A model generated the notes under the pieces. It was not told the DNA's origin. It did not search any database and worked only from the letters and a program-made list of their open reading frames with translations. Position numbers and translations under genes: made by a program. Of a stretch of DNA of 50,815 bases, positions 6,986 to 13,978 are shown piece after piece. The first letter of the stretch is position 1, and each line of letters begins with the position of its first letter. This stretch comes from DASPKX01 sp035627835 (GTDB lineage Bacteria; Verrucomicrobiota; Verrucomicrobiia; Limisphaerales; SXQI01). Where the stretch lies: contig DASPKX010000178.1 of the NCBI GenBank assembly GCA_035627835.1, positions 1 through 50,815 on the forward strand. The letters run 5' to 3'.

Positions 6986-8044
6986 TTACAGCGCAGAGGC
7001 GACGAGGTCGCCAACTTGTGATGTGCTGTAGCCCATCTTGCCTGCCGCCAGCGTCTTGATCTTCTCGCGAGTCACTTTGATGACCGCGCTTTCAATCGCT
7101 TTTGCGGCTTCGGTTTCGCCAACGAAATCGAGCAGCATCTGGCCCGCGCAAATGGCCGCCAAGGGGTTGATCACGCCCTGGCCGGTGTATTTTGGCGCGC
7201 TGCCGCCGATTGGCTCGAACATGCTCGTGCCGTTCGGATTGATGTTGCCGCCCGCTGCGATGCCCATCCCGCCCTGAATCATCGCGCCAAGGTCGGTGAT
7301 GATGTCGCCGAACATGTTGTCGGTCACGATCACGTCGAACCATTCTGGGTTCTTCACAAACCACATGGTGGTTGCGTCCACGTGCGCGTAATCTCGGGTG
7401 ATGTCTGGATAATCCTTCGCGCCGATTTCATGGAACGCGCGCTCCCAAAGATCGAAGGCGAACGTGAGGACGTTCGTCTTGCCGCAAAGGGTGAGCTTCT
7501 TGTCCTTGTTGCGCTTGCGGGCGTAATCGAACGAGTAACGGAGGCAACGCTCCACGCCGCGGCGGGTGTTGATGCTCTCCTGCACAGCGATTTCGTTCGG
7601 AGTGCCTTTGAAAACAAAGCCGCCGGAGCCAGTGTACAAACCTTCGTTGTTCTCGCGGACGACCACGAAATCAATGTCCTTCGGCCCTTTGTCTTTGAGC
7701 GGGCAGAAGCGCTCGTCGTAGAGCTTAACGGGGCGGAGGTTAATGTACTGCTCCAGTTCGAAACGAAGGCGGAGCAGAATGCCCTTCTCCAAAATGCCCG
7801 GCTTCACGTCCGGATGCCCAATGGCGCCGAGGAGAACGACCGGGAACTTGCGCAGCTCTTCAACAACAGAGTCCGGCAGAGCCTCCTTCGTGCGGAGGTA
7901 GCGCTCGCCGCCGAGGTCGTAATTGGTGTAGTTGAGCTTGAGGTTGAACTTCGAGGCTGCCGCATCGAGGACTTTGATGGCTTCCCTGGTGACTTCAGGG
8001 CCTGTTCCGTCGCCGCCGATGACAGCAATATTGTAGCTTTTCAT
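6986..8044 (-). CDS. leuB: 3-Isopropylmalate dehydrogenase (actinobacterial-type)
   Basis: 352 residues. LeuB oxidises and decarboxylates 3-isopropylmalate with NAD+ in leucine synthesis. Motifs: N-I-A-V-I-G-G-D-G-T-G-P-E-V at the N terminus, L-L-G-A-I-G-H-P (about 76-83), L-R-L-R-F-E-L-E-Q-Y-I-N-L-R-P (substrate arginines), D-F-V-V-V-R-E-N-N-E-G-L-Y, K-T-N-V-L-T, and the metal-binding D-V-I-V-T-D-N-M-F-G-D-I-I-T-D-L (about 237-252) followed by G-S-A-P-K-Y-T-G-Q-G. The G-A-I-G-x-P and V-N/I-N-L-R-P forms fit the actinobacterial LeuB branch rather than the E. coli branch; isocitrate or D-malate dehydrogenase activity is less likely. The ATG at 8044 was chosen because the longer reading starts inside a structured leader. 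No other leu genes are nearby. Confidence 0.87.
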   Translation of the reverse strand: MKSYNIAVIGGDGTGPEVTREAIKVLDAAASKFNLKLNYTNYDLGGERYLRTKEALPDSVVEELRKFPVVLLGAIGHPDVKPGILEKGILLRLRFELEQYINLRPVKLYDERFCPLKDKGPKDIDFVVVRENNEGLYTGSGGFVFKGTPNEIAVQESINTRRGVERCLRYSFDYARKRNKDKKLTLCGKTNVLTFAFDLWERAFHEIGAKDYPDITRDYAHVDATTMWFVKNPEWFDVIVTDNMFGDIITDLGAMIQGGMGIAAGGNINPNGTSMFEPIGGSAPKYTGQGVINPLAAICAGQMLLDFVGETEAAKAIESAVIKVTREKIKTLAAGKMGYSTSQVGDLVASAL

Positions 8045-8050
8045 GGTAAA

Positions 8051-8134
8051 ATCGTTTCCGCGCCCGCGAGGGCGAAAGCCCGGCACTGTAAGGCTTCCGG
8101 GGGGCCTTTCAACGGAAAAACAGGCGGAAACGAT
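8051..8134 (-). promoter_or_regulatory. Candidate structured leader RNA of leuB
   Basis: Read towards leuB, an 11-bp perfect inverted repeat (ATCGTTTCCGC and GCGGAAACGAT) closes a 62-nt insert and ends 6 nt before the leuB ATG. Inside are CTGT/ACAG, AAGGC/GCCTT, and a GGGC-TTTC-GCCC hairpin. TTCCG can pair with CGGAA in the AAGGC hairpin loop as a pseudoknot. The 3' closing arm holds the only SD-like purines (GGAAA). I recognise no named riboswitch. Confidence 0.45.
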
Positions 8135-8286
8135 CCGCAGCTATCTCAATTTGCGGCAGTCGACGTTGATTAATCTCGAAGGAGCTTTCGCGTTTCCCCA
8201 CAGTCTCTTACGTCGGCTGCTACATATGAGCGTGAGGAGAGGACTAGCAGTCGGTCCAATTGTATGTGCCACGGTTGAGTTCAGCG

Positions 8287-8838
8287 ATGGATGAGCCTGC
8301 CAATGAGGTGAAAGCAAGGGCTTTCGAGTGGGTCTCGCCGGAGTTGGGCGCGATCTACGAGGAGCATTCCAAGCAGGTCTTCTACCTCGCCTTGCGCTTC
8401 ATGGGCGACCCGGCCCGCGCCGAGGACGCCACCCATGATGTTTTCCTCAAGGCTTTTCGCCATCTTGATAAGTTCCGCGGCGACGCAAACATCAAAACCT
8501 GGCTATACCGGATCACGATCAATCATTGCCAGAATCTGGTGCAGAGCTGGCATAGCCGGAATGTCTTCAGCAACGCCGAGGATGTCGTCTGGGAGCGCGC
8601 TGGGTCCGAGGACCAGAACCCGCTCCACGCGCTGGAGAAGAAGGAGTTGGGCGAACGGATTCAGCGGGCTCTAGATGCCCTGCCAGAAGAGTATCGGCTG
8701 CTGCTGTTGCTGGTGGCCGATGAAAGGCTGAGCTACGATGAAGTAGCGGAGTTGACCGGCCAATCTGCCGACGCGGTGCGCGGGAAACTGCATCGTGCCC
8801 GGAAAGCCTTTGCGACACATTTTAAGAAAACCGAATAG
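8287..8838 (+). CDS. ECF-type RNA polymerase sigma factor
   Basis: 183 residues from the ATG at 8287 (a TTG nine codons upstream is less likely). Region 2 (about 20-90): L-G-A-I-Y-E-E-H-S-K-Q-V-F-Y-L-A-L-R, D-A-T-H-D-V-F-L-K-A-F (2.2), F-R-G-D-A-N-I-K-T-W-L-Y-R-I-T-I-N (2.3-2.4). Region 4 (about 120-175): A-L-D-A-L-P-E-E-Y-R-L-L-L-L-L, L-S-Y-D-E-V-A-E-L-T-G-Q-S-A-D-A-V-R-G-K-L-H-R-A-R. ECF factors direct polymerase to envelope or stress promoters. No recognisable zinc anti-sigma follows; instead a 77-residue gene begins 6 bp downstream. Confidence 0.92.
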   Translation: MDEPANEVKARAFEWVSPELGAIYEEHSKQVFYLALRFMGDPARAEDATHDVFLKAFRHLDKFRGDANIKTWLYRITINHCQNLVQSWHSRNVFSNAEDVVWERAGSEDQNPLHALEKKELGERIQRALDALPEEYRLLLLLVADERLSYDEVAELTGQSADAVRGKLHRARKAFATHFKKTE

Positions 8839-8844
8839 CCGCAC

Positions 8845-9078
8845 ATGAGCACCGACCCAAAATTGCGACACAAACACGTTGAGCAGCAGCGTGCGGACGG
8901 CGCGGCATCTTCGCAGTCGGAGACGGTTTCCTTCCAGCATGCTGAGGAGGCGATTCGGTTCGATGCCGAACAAGTTGAGCCGCCTGCTTCCATTGCGGAA
9001 CGGTTGAACGAATCGATCGCTAAGGAGCAGGAGCAGCAAGGGGGCGGCTCGTGGTGGAAACGGTTGTTCGGCCAGTGA
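8845..9078 (+). CDS. Small hypothetical protein co-transcribed with the ECF sigma factor
   Basis: 77 residues, very polar, starting 6 bp after the sigma stop, so almost certainly in the same operon. No membrane helix and no HxxxCxxC zinc anti-sigma motif. The middle is acidic and glutamine-rich; the C terminus has P-P-A-S-I-A-E-R-L-N-E-S-I-A-K-E followed by a tryptophan pair, S-W-W-K-R-L-F-G, which may bind a membrane or partner. By position it could be an atypical anti-sigma or co-regulator; this is inference. Confidence 0.6.
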   Translation: MSTDPKLRHKHVEQQRADGAASSQSETVSFQHAEEAIRFDAEQVEPPASIAERLNESIAKEQEQQGGGSWWKRLFGQ

Positions 9079-9088
9079 TTGGTGGAGC

Positions 9089-10108
9089 TTAAACGGTCTC
9101 GAACAGCTTTTCCCATCGTCTGCGCAACGGGTAGAGCGCGATGCTGCGCATCATGATCGACTTCACTTCCCCGCGCGGAATCTTTAAACGCTGAGCCGGA
9201 TCAAGGAAGTTACGCGTCCGCAATAACCGCACGGTGCGAGTGGCGATCAGCAATGGCCAGGCACATGCCAGACGCAGCCGAACTGCCGTCACAGGAATCG
9301 CGCACGTGTACTTCCAGCCAGCTTCCAGGTGGGCTTCACATGTTTGCAGCCAGCGCTCGTGCAAGTCGGCCACTTTGGATTGATTCGCCGGATTGAGTAA
9401 ATCAGCCGCGGCCAAACCAAGCGCCTGCAGAGCGTCCGCTGGCAAGTAACAGCGGCCCTGACGAAGATCGCGGGGAAGATCCCGCAGGATGTTCACCAAT
9501 TGAAGGCCTTTGCCGAAGCGAATCCCATTCTCACGAAAACCGCTGGGCGGGGTCCACTTCGACAGAGGATATGCGAGTGTCATTTCGGTCCAGAATTCGC
9601 CCACGCATCCCGCAACGCGATAGGTGTAATCGTCCAGCTCAGCATCGGTGCGCAGCGCGATGATGTTGCCTTCCGAAGCTCCTGCGAAACGGCGGAGATC
9701 CAGCTCCTGCCCGCTGATGATCGTATCGAGAACGTGGCGAATGCGGCCCTGATCACCCGGACTCTGGGCGCGCAGGAGCCCAATGCTCTCGGGCAACCGT
9801 TCAAGAATGGTCCTCTCTCCCGCTGAGGCCTGGGCCTGCGCGAATGAAGCAAACGATGGCGGTTGGGCTGCTGGGCCAAGAATGGAATCCCGAAAGTGCG
9901 AGAGCGCGGTCAAACGGGCTTCGGAAGGCAGCAGTTCAGTGTCGGCTATCGTGTCGCTGGTGCGCGCGAGCAGATAGGCGAGGCCAATCTGCGAGCGGAC
10001 GCTGCGCGGCAGGACTTTCAGCGTCAGGTAAAACGAGCGCGAAACCTGTTCGAGGATCTCCCCGAGCAGGTCTGATGAGGCTTGCTGCCGCATGTTGCGC
10101 TCATTCAT
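9089..10108 (-). CDS. Squalene/phytoene synthase family protein
   Basis: 339 residues. The family condenses two prenyl diphosphates head to head (FPP to squalene or presqualene, or GGPP to phytoene). Both Mg-diphosphate aspartate motifs are visible: D-T-I-A-D at 52-56 in L-L-A-R-T-S-D-T-I-A-D, and N-I-L-R-D-L-P-R-D (D210, D214) preceded by G-K-G-L-Q-L-V-N. R-S-F-Y-L near the N terminus is also conserved. The N-I-L-R-D-L-P-R-D form is nearer to squalene synthases than to CrtB, but the product cannot be fixed from sequence. No carotenoid or hopanoid gene adjoins it; argH lies upstream on the same strand, separated by a short palindrome. Confidence 0.87.
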   Translation of the reverse strand: MNERNMRQQASSDLLGEILEQVSRSFYLTLKVLPRSVRSQIGLAYLLARTSDTIADTELLPSEARLTALSHFRDSILGPAAQPPSFASFAQAQASAGERTILERLPESIGLLRAQSPGDQGRIRHVLDTIISGQELDLRRFAGASEGNIIALRTDAELDDYTYRVAGCVGEFWTEMTLAYPLSKWTPPSGFRENGIRFGKGLQLVNILRDLPRDLRQGRCYLPADALQALGLAAADLLNPANQSKVADLHERWLQTCEAHLEAGWKYTCAIPVTAVRLRLACAWPLLIATRTVRLLRTRNFLDPAQRLKIPRGEVKSIMMRSIALYPLRRRWEKLFETV

Positions 10109-10136
10109 TTCATTTGATGAGGGTCGGCGTTGTAGC

Positions 10137-10154
10137 CGCAGGCTTTAGCCTGCG
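10137..10154. repeat. Short palindrome CGCAGGC-TTTA-GCCTGCG
   Basis: A perfect 7-bp stem with a 4-base loop between argH and the phytoene synthase gene. It has no T-run on either strand, so it is more likely a small dispersed REP-like repeat than a terminator. Confidence 0.6.
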
Positions 10155-10157
10155 TCC

Positions 10158-11576
10158 TCATGCCTGCTGCTCGGCCGGCTCGAGCAGTTTCTTCCAGCGC
10201 GCGATCTGGCGGCGAACCTGTTTGGGGCTGGGCGCGCCCGTCAAATCACGCTTGGACAAGGCGGAGTTCAGATCCCACGTCGCGAGCACATCCTTCTGGA
10301 AACGCGGCTCGATCGCCTGGAGTTCGGCGAGGCTAAGGGCATTGAGAAGCTTCCCTTCCTTCTCGGCGAATGCCACAAGCGCGCCCACCGCATGATGGGC
10401 CTGTCGGAATGGCAGCCCGGCCCGGACGAGGTAGTCAGCAAGGTCTGTTGCGAGCAGCGCGGGATCGGACGCAGCGGCCGCGCAAACCTTCTCGTTCACG
10501 GAAGTCTCCTTGAGCATGGCGGCGAAAACCCGAACGGTGGTGCGCACGGTTTCCGCCGTGTCGAAGAGCCGCTCCTTGTCTTCCTGCAAATCGCGGTTGT
10601 ATGTCATTGGCAGACCCTTCAACAAGGTGAGCAACGCGATCAAATTACCGTAAAGACGGCCGGTCTTGCCGCGGGTTATTTCGGCGATGTCCGGGTTCTT
10701 CTTCTGCGGCATCAACGATGAGCCGGTGGTGTAAGCGTCTGAGATTTTGATGAAGTTGAACTCAGAGCTGGCCCAGAGAATGACATCCTCCGCGAGGCGC
10801 GAAAGATGCATGGCAATCAAGGCCGCGGTGGAGCAGAACTCAATTTGGAAATCTCGATCGCTGATCGCATCCATCGAATTCTGCGTGACCAAAGGGCGGC
10901 CTTTGTCGTCGGTGAAGCCGAGCAGCTTCGCCACGAGTTCACGGTCGAGGGGAATCGTCGAGCCTGCGATCGCGCCGCTGCCAAGGGGGCAAATGTTCAC
11001 GCGCGAGTAGCAGTCGGATAGGCGTTCGGCGTCTCGATCGAACATCTCCACATACGCGAGGCAATGATGCGCGAAGAGCACTGGTTGCGCGCGTTGCAGG
11101 TGAGTGTAGCCGGGGATGACGACCGACTCATGACGTTCTGCTAGTTCCACCAGAGCGCGTTGCAGTTGGCTCAGTTCGCCAAGCAGCTCCAGGATTTCGT
11201 CACGCAGCCAGAGGCGAACGTCCAAAGCAACTTGGTCGTTGCGCGAGCGCGCCGTGTGAAGCTTGGCGCCGGCAGGTGTGCGCTTGGTGAGAGCGGCTTC
11301 GATGTTCATGTGAACATCCTCCAGCTCCTCGCTCCATTGGAATTTCCCGCTCTCTATTTCGCCGTAAATCGCTTCGAGATGTCTGGTGATGTCGGCCAGT
11401 TCGGCCGGGGTCAGCACACCGATGCTCGCCAGCATTGTCGCGTGCGCGATCGATCCCCGGATGTCATGCCGCCAAAGGCGCCAATCGTAGGAGATCGACT
11501 CGGTGAAAGCGGTGACGTCCGCCTTGGGCCCGCTCGCAAAGCGTGCGCTGCGCGAAATCGGTTTGGATGCGCTCAT
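10158..11576 (-). CDS. argH: Argininosuccinate lyase
   Basis: 472 residues, the usual length. ArgH cleaves argininosuccinate to arginine and fumarate, the last step of arginine synthesis. Visible signature: T-A-R-S-R-N-D-Q-V-A-L-D (about 108-119), G-Y-T-H-L-Q-R-A-Q-P (catalytic region, H159), and the fumarase-superfamily loop G-S-S-L-M-P-Q-K-K-N-P-D (285-296) with the catalytic serine. The gene begins at ATG 11576 and is followed, after a short gap with a palindrome, by the phytoene synthase gene. Upstream by 18 bp is an ftsB-like gene on the same strand, so co-transcription is likely, without an obvious shared function. Confidence 0.97.
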   Translation of the reverse strand: MSASKPISRSARFASGPKADVTAFTESISYDWRLWRHDIRGSIAHATMLASIGVLTPAELADITRHLEAIYGEIESGKFQWSEELEDVHMNIEAALTKRTPAGAKLHTARSRNDQVALDVRLWLRDEILELLGELSQLQRALVELAERHESVVIPGYTHLQRAQPVLFAHHCLAYVEMFDRDAERLSDCYSRVNICPLGSGAIAGSTIPLDRELVAKLLGFTDDKGRPLVTQNSMDAISDRDFQIEFCSTAALIAMHLSRLAEDVILWASSEFNFIKISDAYTTGSSLMPQKKNPDIAEITRGKTGRLYGNLIALLTLLKGLPMTYNRDLQEDKERLFDTAETVRTTVRVFAAMLKETSVNEKVCAAAASDPALLATDLADYLVRAGLPFRQAHHAVGALVAFAEKEGKLLNALSLAELQAIEPRFQKDVLATWDLNSALSKRDLTGAPSPKQVRRQIARWKKLLEPAEQQA

Positions 11577-11594
11577 GAAAAGATGGGAGGGAGG

Positions 11595-11909
11595 CTACTG
11601 CTTCTTCGCAGGAGCAGGCTCGAAATAAATGATGGTCTCGCCGGGTTGGGCGTAGCCGAGGCGTTCGCGCGCGAGGCGCTCGACAGCTTTGGGGTCGGTG
11701 TTCAACGCTTCGAGGCGGCGTTGCAAGTCCGCGCCGCGCTGCTCCTCGGCCTTGACCGCTTGTTCCAGGCGCAAGTCTTCCTGACGCATGCGCTGGTTCT
11801 TCTTGATAAGGGGCAGTTGGGAGAAGACGCCGAGCACGAGGACGGCCACGATGATCAGGAACCCGACCAAACGGGTGAGCTGCCCAACGATGCCGAAATC
11901 GACTTTCAT
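11595..11909 (-). CDS. FtsB/DivIC-family septum formation initiator protein
   Basis: 104 residues: a short N-terminal tail, one membrane helix (about 14-31), then a coiled coil (about 35-70, L-R-L-E-Q-A-V-K-A-E-E-Q-R), then the family's conserved end P-K-A-V-E-R-L-A-R-E-R-L-G-Y-A-Q-P-G-E-T-I-I-Y-F. FtsB links FtsL and FtsQ in the divisome on the outer face of the inner membrane. Size and topology fit. It lies between yjbQ and argH on the same strand. The short tail ending A-P-A-K-K-Q is not informative. Confidence 0.87.
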   Translation of the reverse strand: MKVDFGIVGQLTRLVGFLIIVAVLVLGVFSQLPLIKKNQRMRQEDLRLEQAVKAEEQRGADLQRRLEALNTDPKAVERLARERLGYAQPGETIIYFEPAPAKKQ

Positions 11910-11959
11910 GCGGACCAGCTTTTAACAGGAATTCCGTGGAAGGGAATGAGAAAGCGGCG

Positions 11960-12379
11960 TCACTCGCCGATGATGTGGAGCGTGACCTTCCGCGAATGCG
12001 TGTGCGTGCGCTGCTCCCAGAGGTAAATTCCCTGCCAGGTGCCCAGAGTCATCGAGCCTCGCACAACAGGAATGCTCAGGTTCACCGCCGTAAGCGCCGT
12101 GCGGATATGCGCGGGCATATCGTCGGGCCCTTCGGCATCGTGCTCGAGCAAAGGATCACCATCCGGAATGAGCCGGCTGAAAAAGCGTTCGAAATCCCGG
12201 CGGACTTCCGGGTCGGCGTTCTCCTGGATGAGGAGAGACGCGGAAGTGTGCTGGAGATGCAGTGTGACAAGGCCGGTCTGGATTTGAGCCGCCCGCACGA
12301 AGCCCTCAACTTGCGAGGTGATCTCATGGAAAGCGCGGCCGCGGGTCGAAACTGTTATCTGATCAACGCTTTGCTTCAT
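11960..12379 (-). CDS. YjbQ family (UPF0047) protein
   Basis: 139 residues. The family is also annotated as secondary thiamine-phosphate synthase, from an activity reported for YjbQ in E. coli; the physiological role is uncertain. Conserved motifs: H-L-Q-H-T-S-A-S-L-L-I-Q-E-N-A-D-P (about 41-57), D-G-D-P-L-L-E-H-D-A-E-G-P-D-D-M-P-A-H-I (about 73-92), and L-G-T-W-Q-G-I-Y-L-W-E-Q-R (about 112-124), which supply the metal and phosphate site. Its first codons overlap the 3' end of the trpG/pabA gene by 17 bp, indicating translational coupling. Confidence 0.92.
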   Translation of the reverse strand: MKQSVDQITVSTRGRAFHEITSQVEGFVRAAQIQTGLVTLHLQHTSASLLIQENADPEVRRDFERFFSRLIPDGDPLLEHDAEGPDDMPAHIRTALTAVNLSIPVVRGSMTLGTWQGIYLWEQRTHTHSRKVTLHIIGE

Positions 12380-12956
12380 CCGTGGAAGCGGTTTGCAGCT
12401 CGAGGAAATTCTTGAGGATGGTCCGCCCGCTTTCGGTCAGGATGCTTTCGGGATGGAACTGCACGCCCCAGATCGGAAGTTCCTTGTGGCGAATGCCCAT
12501 GATCTCGCCTTCTTCGGTTTCGGCGGTCACTTCGAGGAAGTCCGGGAGGGTATCCCGCTGGATCACGAGCGAATGGTAGCGGGTGGCGGCAAATGGATTG
12601 GGCATTCCCTTGAAGAGATCCTTGCCGTTATGGCGAATCATTGACGTCTTGCCATGCATCATCCGGTAATTGACGACGACCTTCGCGCCGAACGTGTGCC
12701 CGATGCATTGGTGCCCGAGGCAAACGCCGAAGATTGGAACCTGCCCTGCGAATGATTTAATGATGTCATTGGAGAGGCCGCTTTCGTTGGGTGAGCAAGG
12801 GCCGGGCGATACGAGGATGCGGTCGGGCTTCAGTTGGCGCGCCTGATCCACTGTGATCTGGTCATTGCGATGCACCTGCAGGTCCGCCTTCATCTCGCCG
12901 AGGTATTGGACGAGATTGTAGGTGAACGAATCGTAGTTATCGATGACCAGCACCAT
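12363..12956 (-). CDS. Anthranilate/aminodeoxychorismate synthase component II (glutamine amidotransferase)
   Basis: 197 residues, class I glutamine amidotransferase. It supplies ammonia from glutamine to TrpE or PabB. The N terminus V-L-V-I-D-N-Y-D-S-F-T-Y-N-L-V-Q-Y is diagnostic, followed by S-P-G-P-C-S-P (oxyanion region, about 50-56), the nucleophile C79 in G-V-C-L-G-H-Q, and the catalytic pair H168/E170 in V-Q-F-H-P-E-S. TrpG and PabA cannot be separated by sequence, and many bacteria use one protein for both. No TrpE/PabB gene is in the window, so the symbol is left blank. Confidence 0.95.
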   Translation of the reverse strand: MVLVIDNYDSFTYNLVQYLGEMKADLQVHRNDQITVDQARQLKPDRILVSPGPCSPNESGLSNDIIKSFAGQVPIFGVCLGHQCIGHTFGAKVVVNYRMMHGKTSMIRHNGKDLFKGMPNPFAATRYHSLVIQRDTLPDFLEVTAETEEGEIMGIRHKELPIWGVQFHPESILTESGRTILKNFLELQTASTDEAKR

Positions 12957-13015
12957 AGCGCGTCGAACCCGAAGATAGCCCGCGGAGGCGAATGGAGCGA
13001 GTCCTTTCCACTAAG

Positions 13016-13226
13016 ACATGTTTCCCGCAGAGACGCAGTGGCGCAGAGATGAAGAACCGGATGAGGAACGGAAGAGGAGGTGAAGTTGGGAAGAGGATGG
13101 AACTGCTCTGTGCAATGGGCCAAACCCTTCTGAGACCAATGGATTTCAGGTGGGGCTATCCTTGTAACCTCTGCCTTTCCCTGGCTGTTCTTTCTTCTCT
13201 GCGCCACTGCGTCTCTGCGGGACAAT
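13016..13226. repeat. Palindromic repeat element with CGCAGAG arms, copy 1
   Basis: Arms 13021-13049 and 13196-13223 are reverse complements, with 27 consecutive matching bases from TCCCGCAGAGACGCAG. The units are CGCAGAGA/CGCAGTGG/CGCAGAGA at 8-bp spacing. The interior shares blocks with copy 2 (GGAACTGCTC, TTCAGGTGGGGC or TTGAGGTGGGGC, GAGACCAA/CAGACCAA) in the same orientation. Confidence 0.88.
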
Positions 13227-13644
13227 TCTTTCCGGAGCAAGGCTCATTGGTGAATCGGGTGGTTCTTCGACGAGGCCATTCACGGTCCTGACGATTCCAT
13301 CCTTCAGAGTCGCTTCGTTAAAGTTTAAAAGATACCCCAGCTTCAAGCCCGTCAGCTTGAGATAGGTTTGGAGCTGCTTTTTATGAGCGTTAGTGATCGT
13401 CTCAACGGATTTGATTTCCACGATGAGTCTGTGAGCAACAATCAAGCCTGCGAAACCCCTCTCCTAGTTCGATCCCCTTGTAAATAATCGGGACGGGAAC
13501 CTGCCGGGCGACCACTAAACCTCGCACCCCAAGTTCCTGGGCGAGCGCTGTTTCATAAACGCTCTCTAACAAACCAGGGCCGAGATGACGATGGACCTCA
13601 ATTGCCGCCCCGATCAGCTGTGTGCCCAGTTCATTGTCGGTCAT
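13146..13644 (-). pseudogene. Frameshifted GxxExxY protein gene
   Basis: Two overlapping reading frames together give a GxxExxY (PD-(D/E)XK-like) protein. The first frame (13644 down to 13402) holds L-I-G-A-A-I-E-V-H-R-H-L-G-P-G-L-L-E-S-V-Y, containing the name-giving motif, and runs to Y-K-G-I-E-L-G-E-G-F-R. The second frame (from about 13445) continues H-R-L-I-V-E-I-K-S-V-E, with the E-x-K of the nuclease core, then L-K-L-T-G-L-K-L-G-Y-L-L-N-F-N and V-N-G-L. The switch lies near 13450-13458 and needs a net change of +1 or -2 from an intact frame, or is a sequencing error. After about 13270 the frame reads into the flanking repeat element and ends at 13146, so the tail is repeat-derived. Confidence 0.82.
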
Positions 13645-13714
13645 TCGTTGATGCTCATCAGAAGCTGATGCGATATACCAGCCGATTCACGGCACGGCAT
13701 TAGAGGAGGACTGA

Positions 13715-13893
13715 TCTCCCGCAGAGACGCAGTGGCGCAGAGATGAAGACAAGGCCGAGGAGCTGAGATCAGCTTGAAGAGGGGAACTGCTCGGTACGTC
13801 GGCGAAACTTTTCAGACCAAGTATTCTTGAGGTGGGGCATCGGTGTCGCCTTTGCCTGTTCCTTCTTCTCTGCGCCTCAGCGTCTCTGCGGGA
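13715..13893. repeat. Palindromic repeat element with CGCAGAG arms, copy 2
   Basis: Arms 13715-13743 and 13864-13893 match as reverse complements with two mismatches in the middle unit. The interior is homologous to copy 1 in direct orientation, so the GxxExxY remnant lies between two direct copies. Confidence 0.87.
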
Positions 13894-13978
13894 AATTCCT
13901 TCGCTCCCCTACTTTGAATCGGACTTTTGTTCAAAGCGTCTTTCTGTACTATTGCTGAACCGAACCCTAAGGATGGTT

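Noticed and set aside
6986..8044. Tartrate/D-malate or isocitrate dehydrogenase
   Set aside because: The G-A-I-G-x-P and N-L-R-P pattern and the actinobacterial-type order fit LeuB better; NADP-isocitrate signatures are missing.
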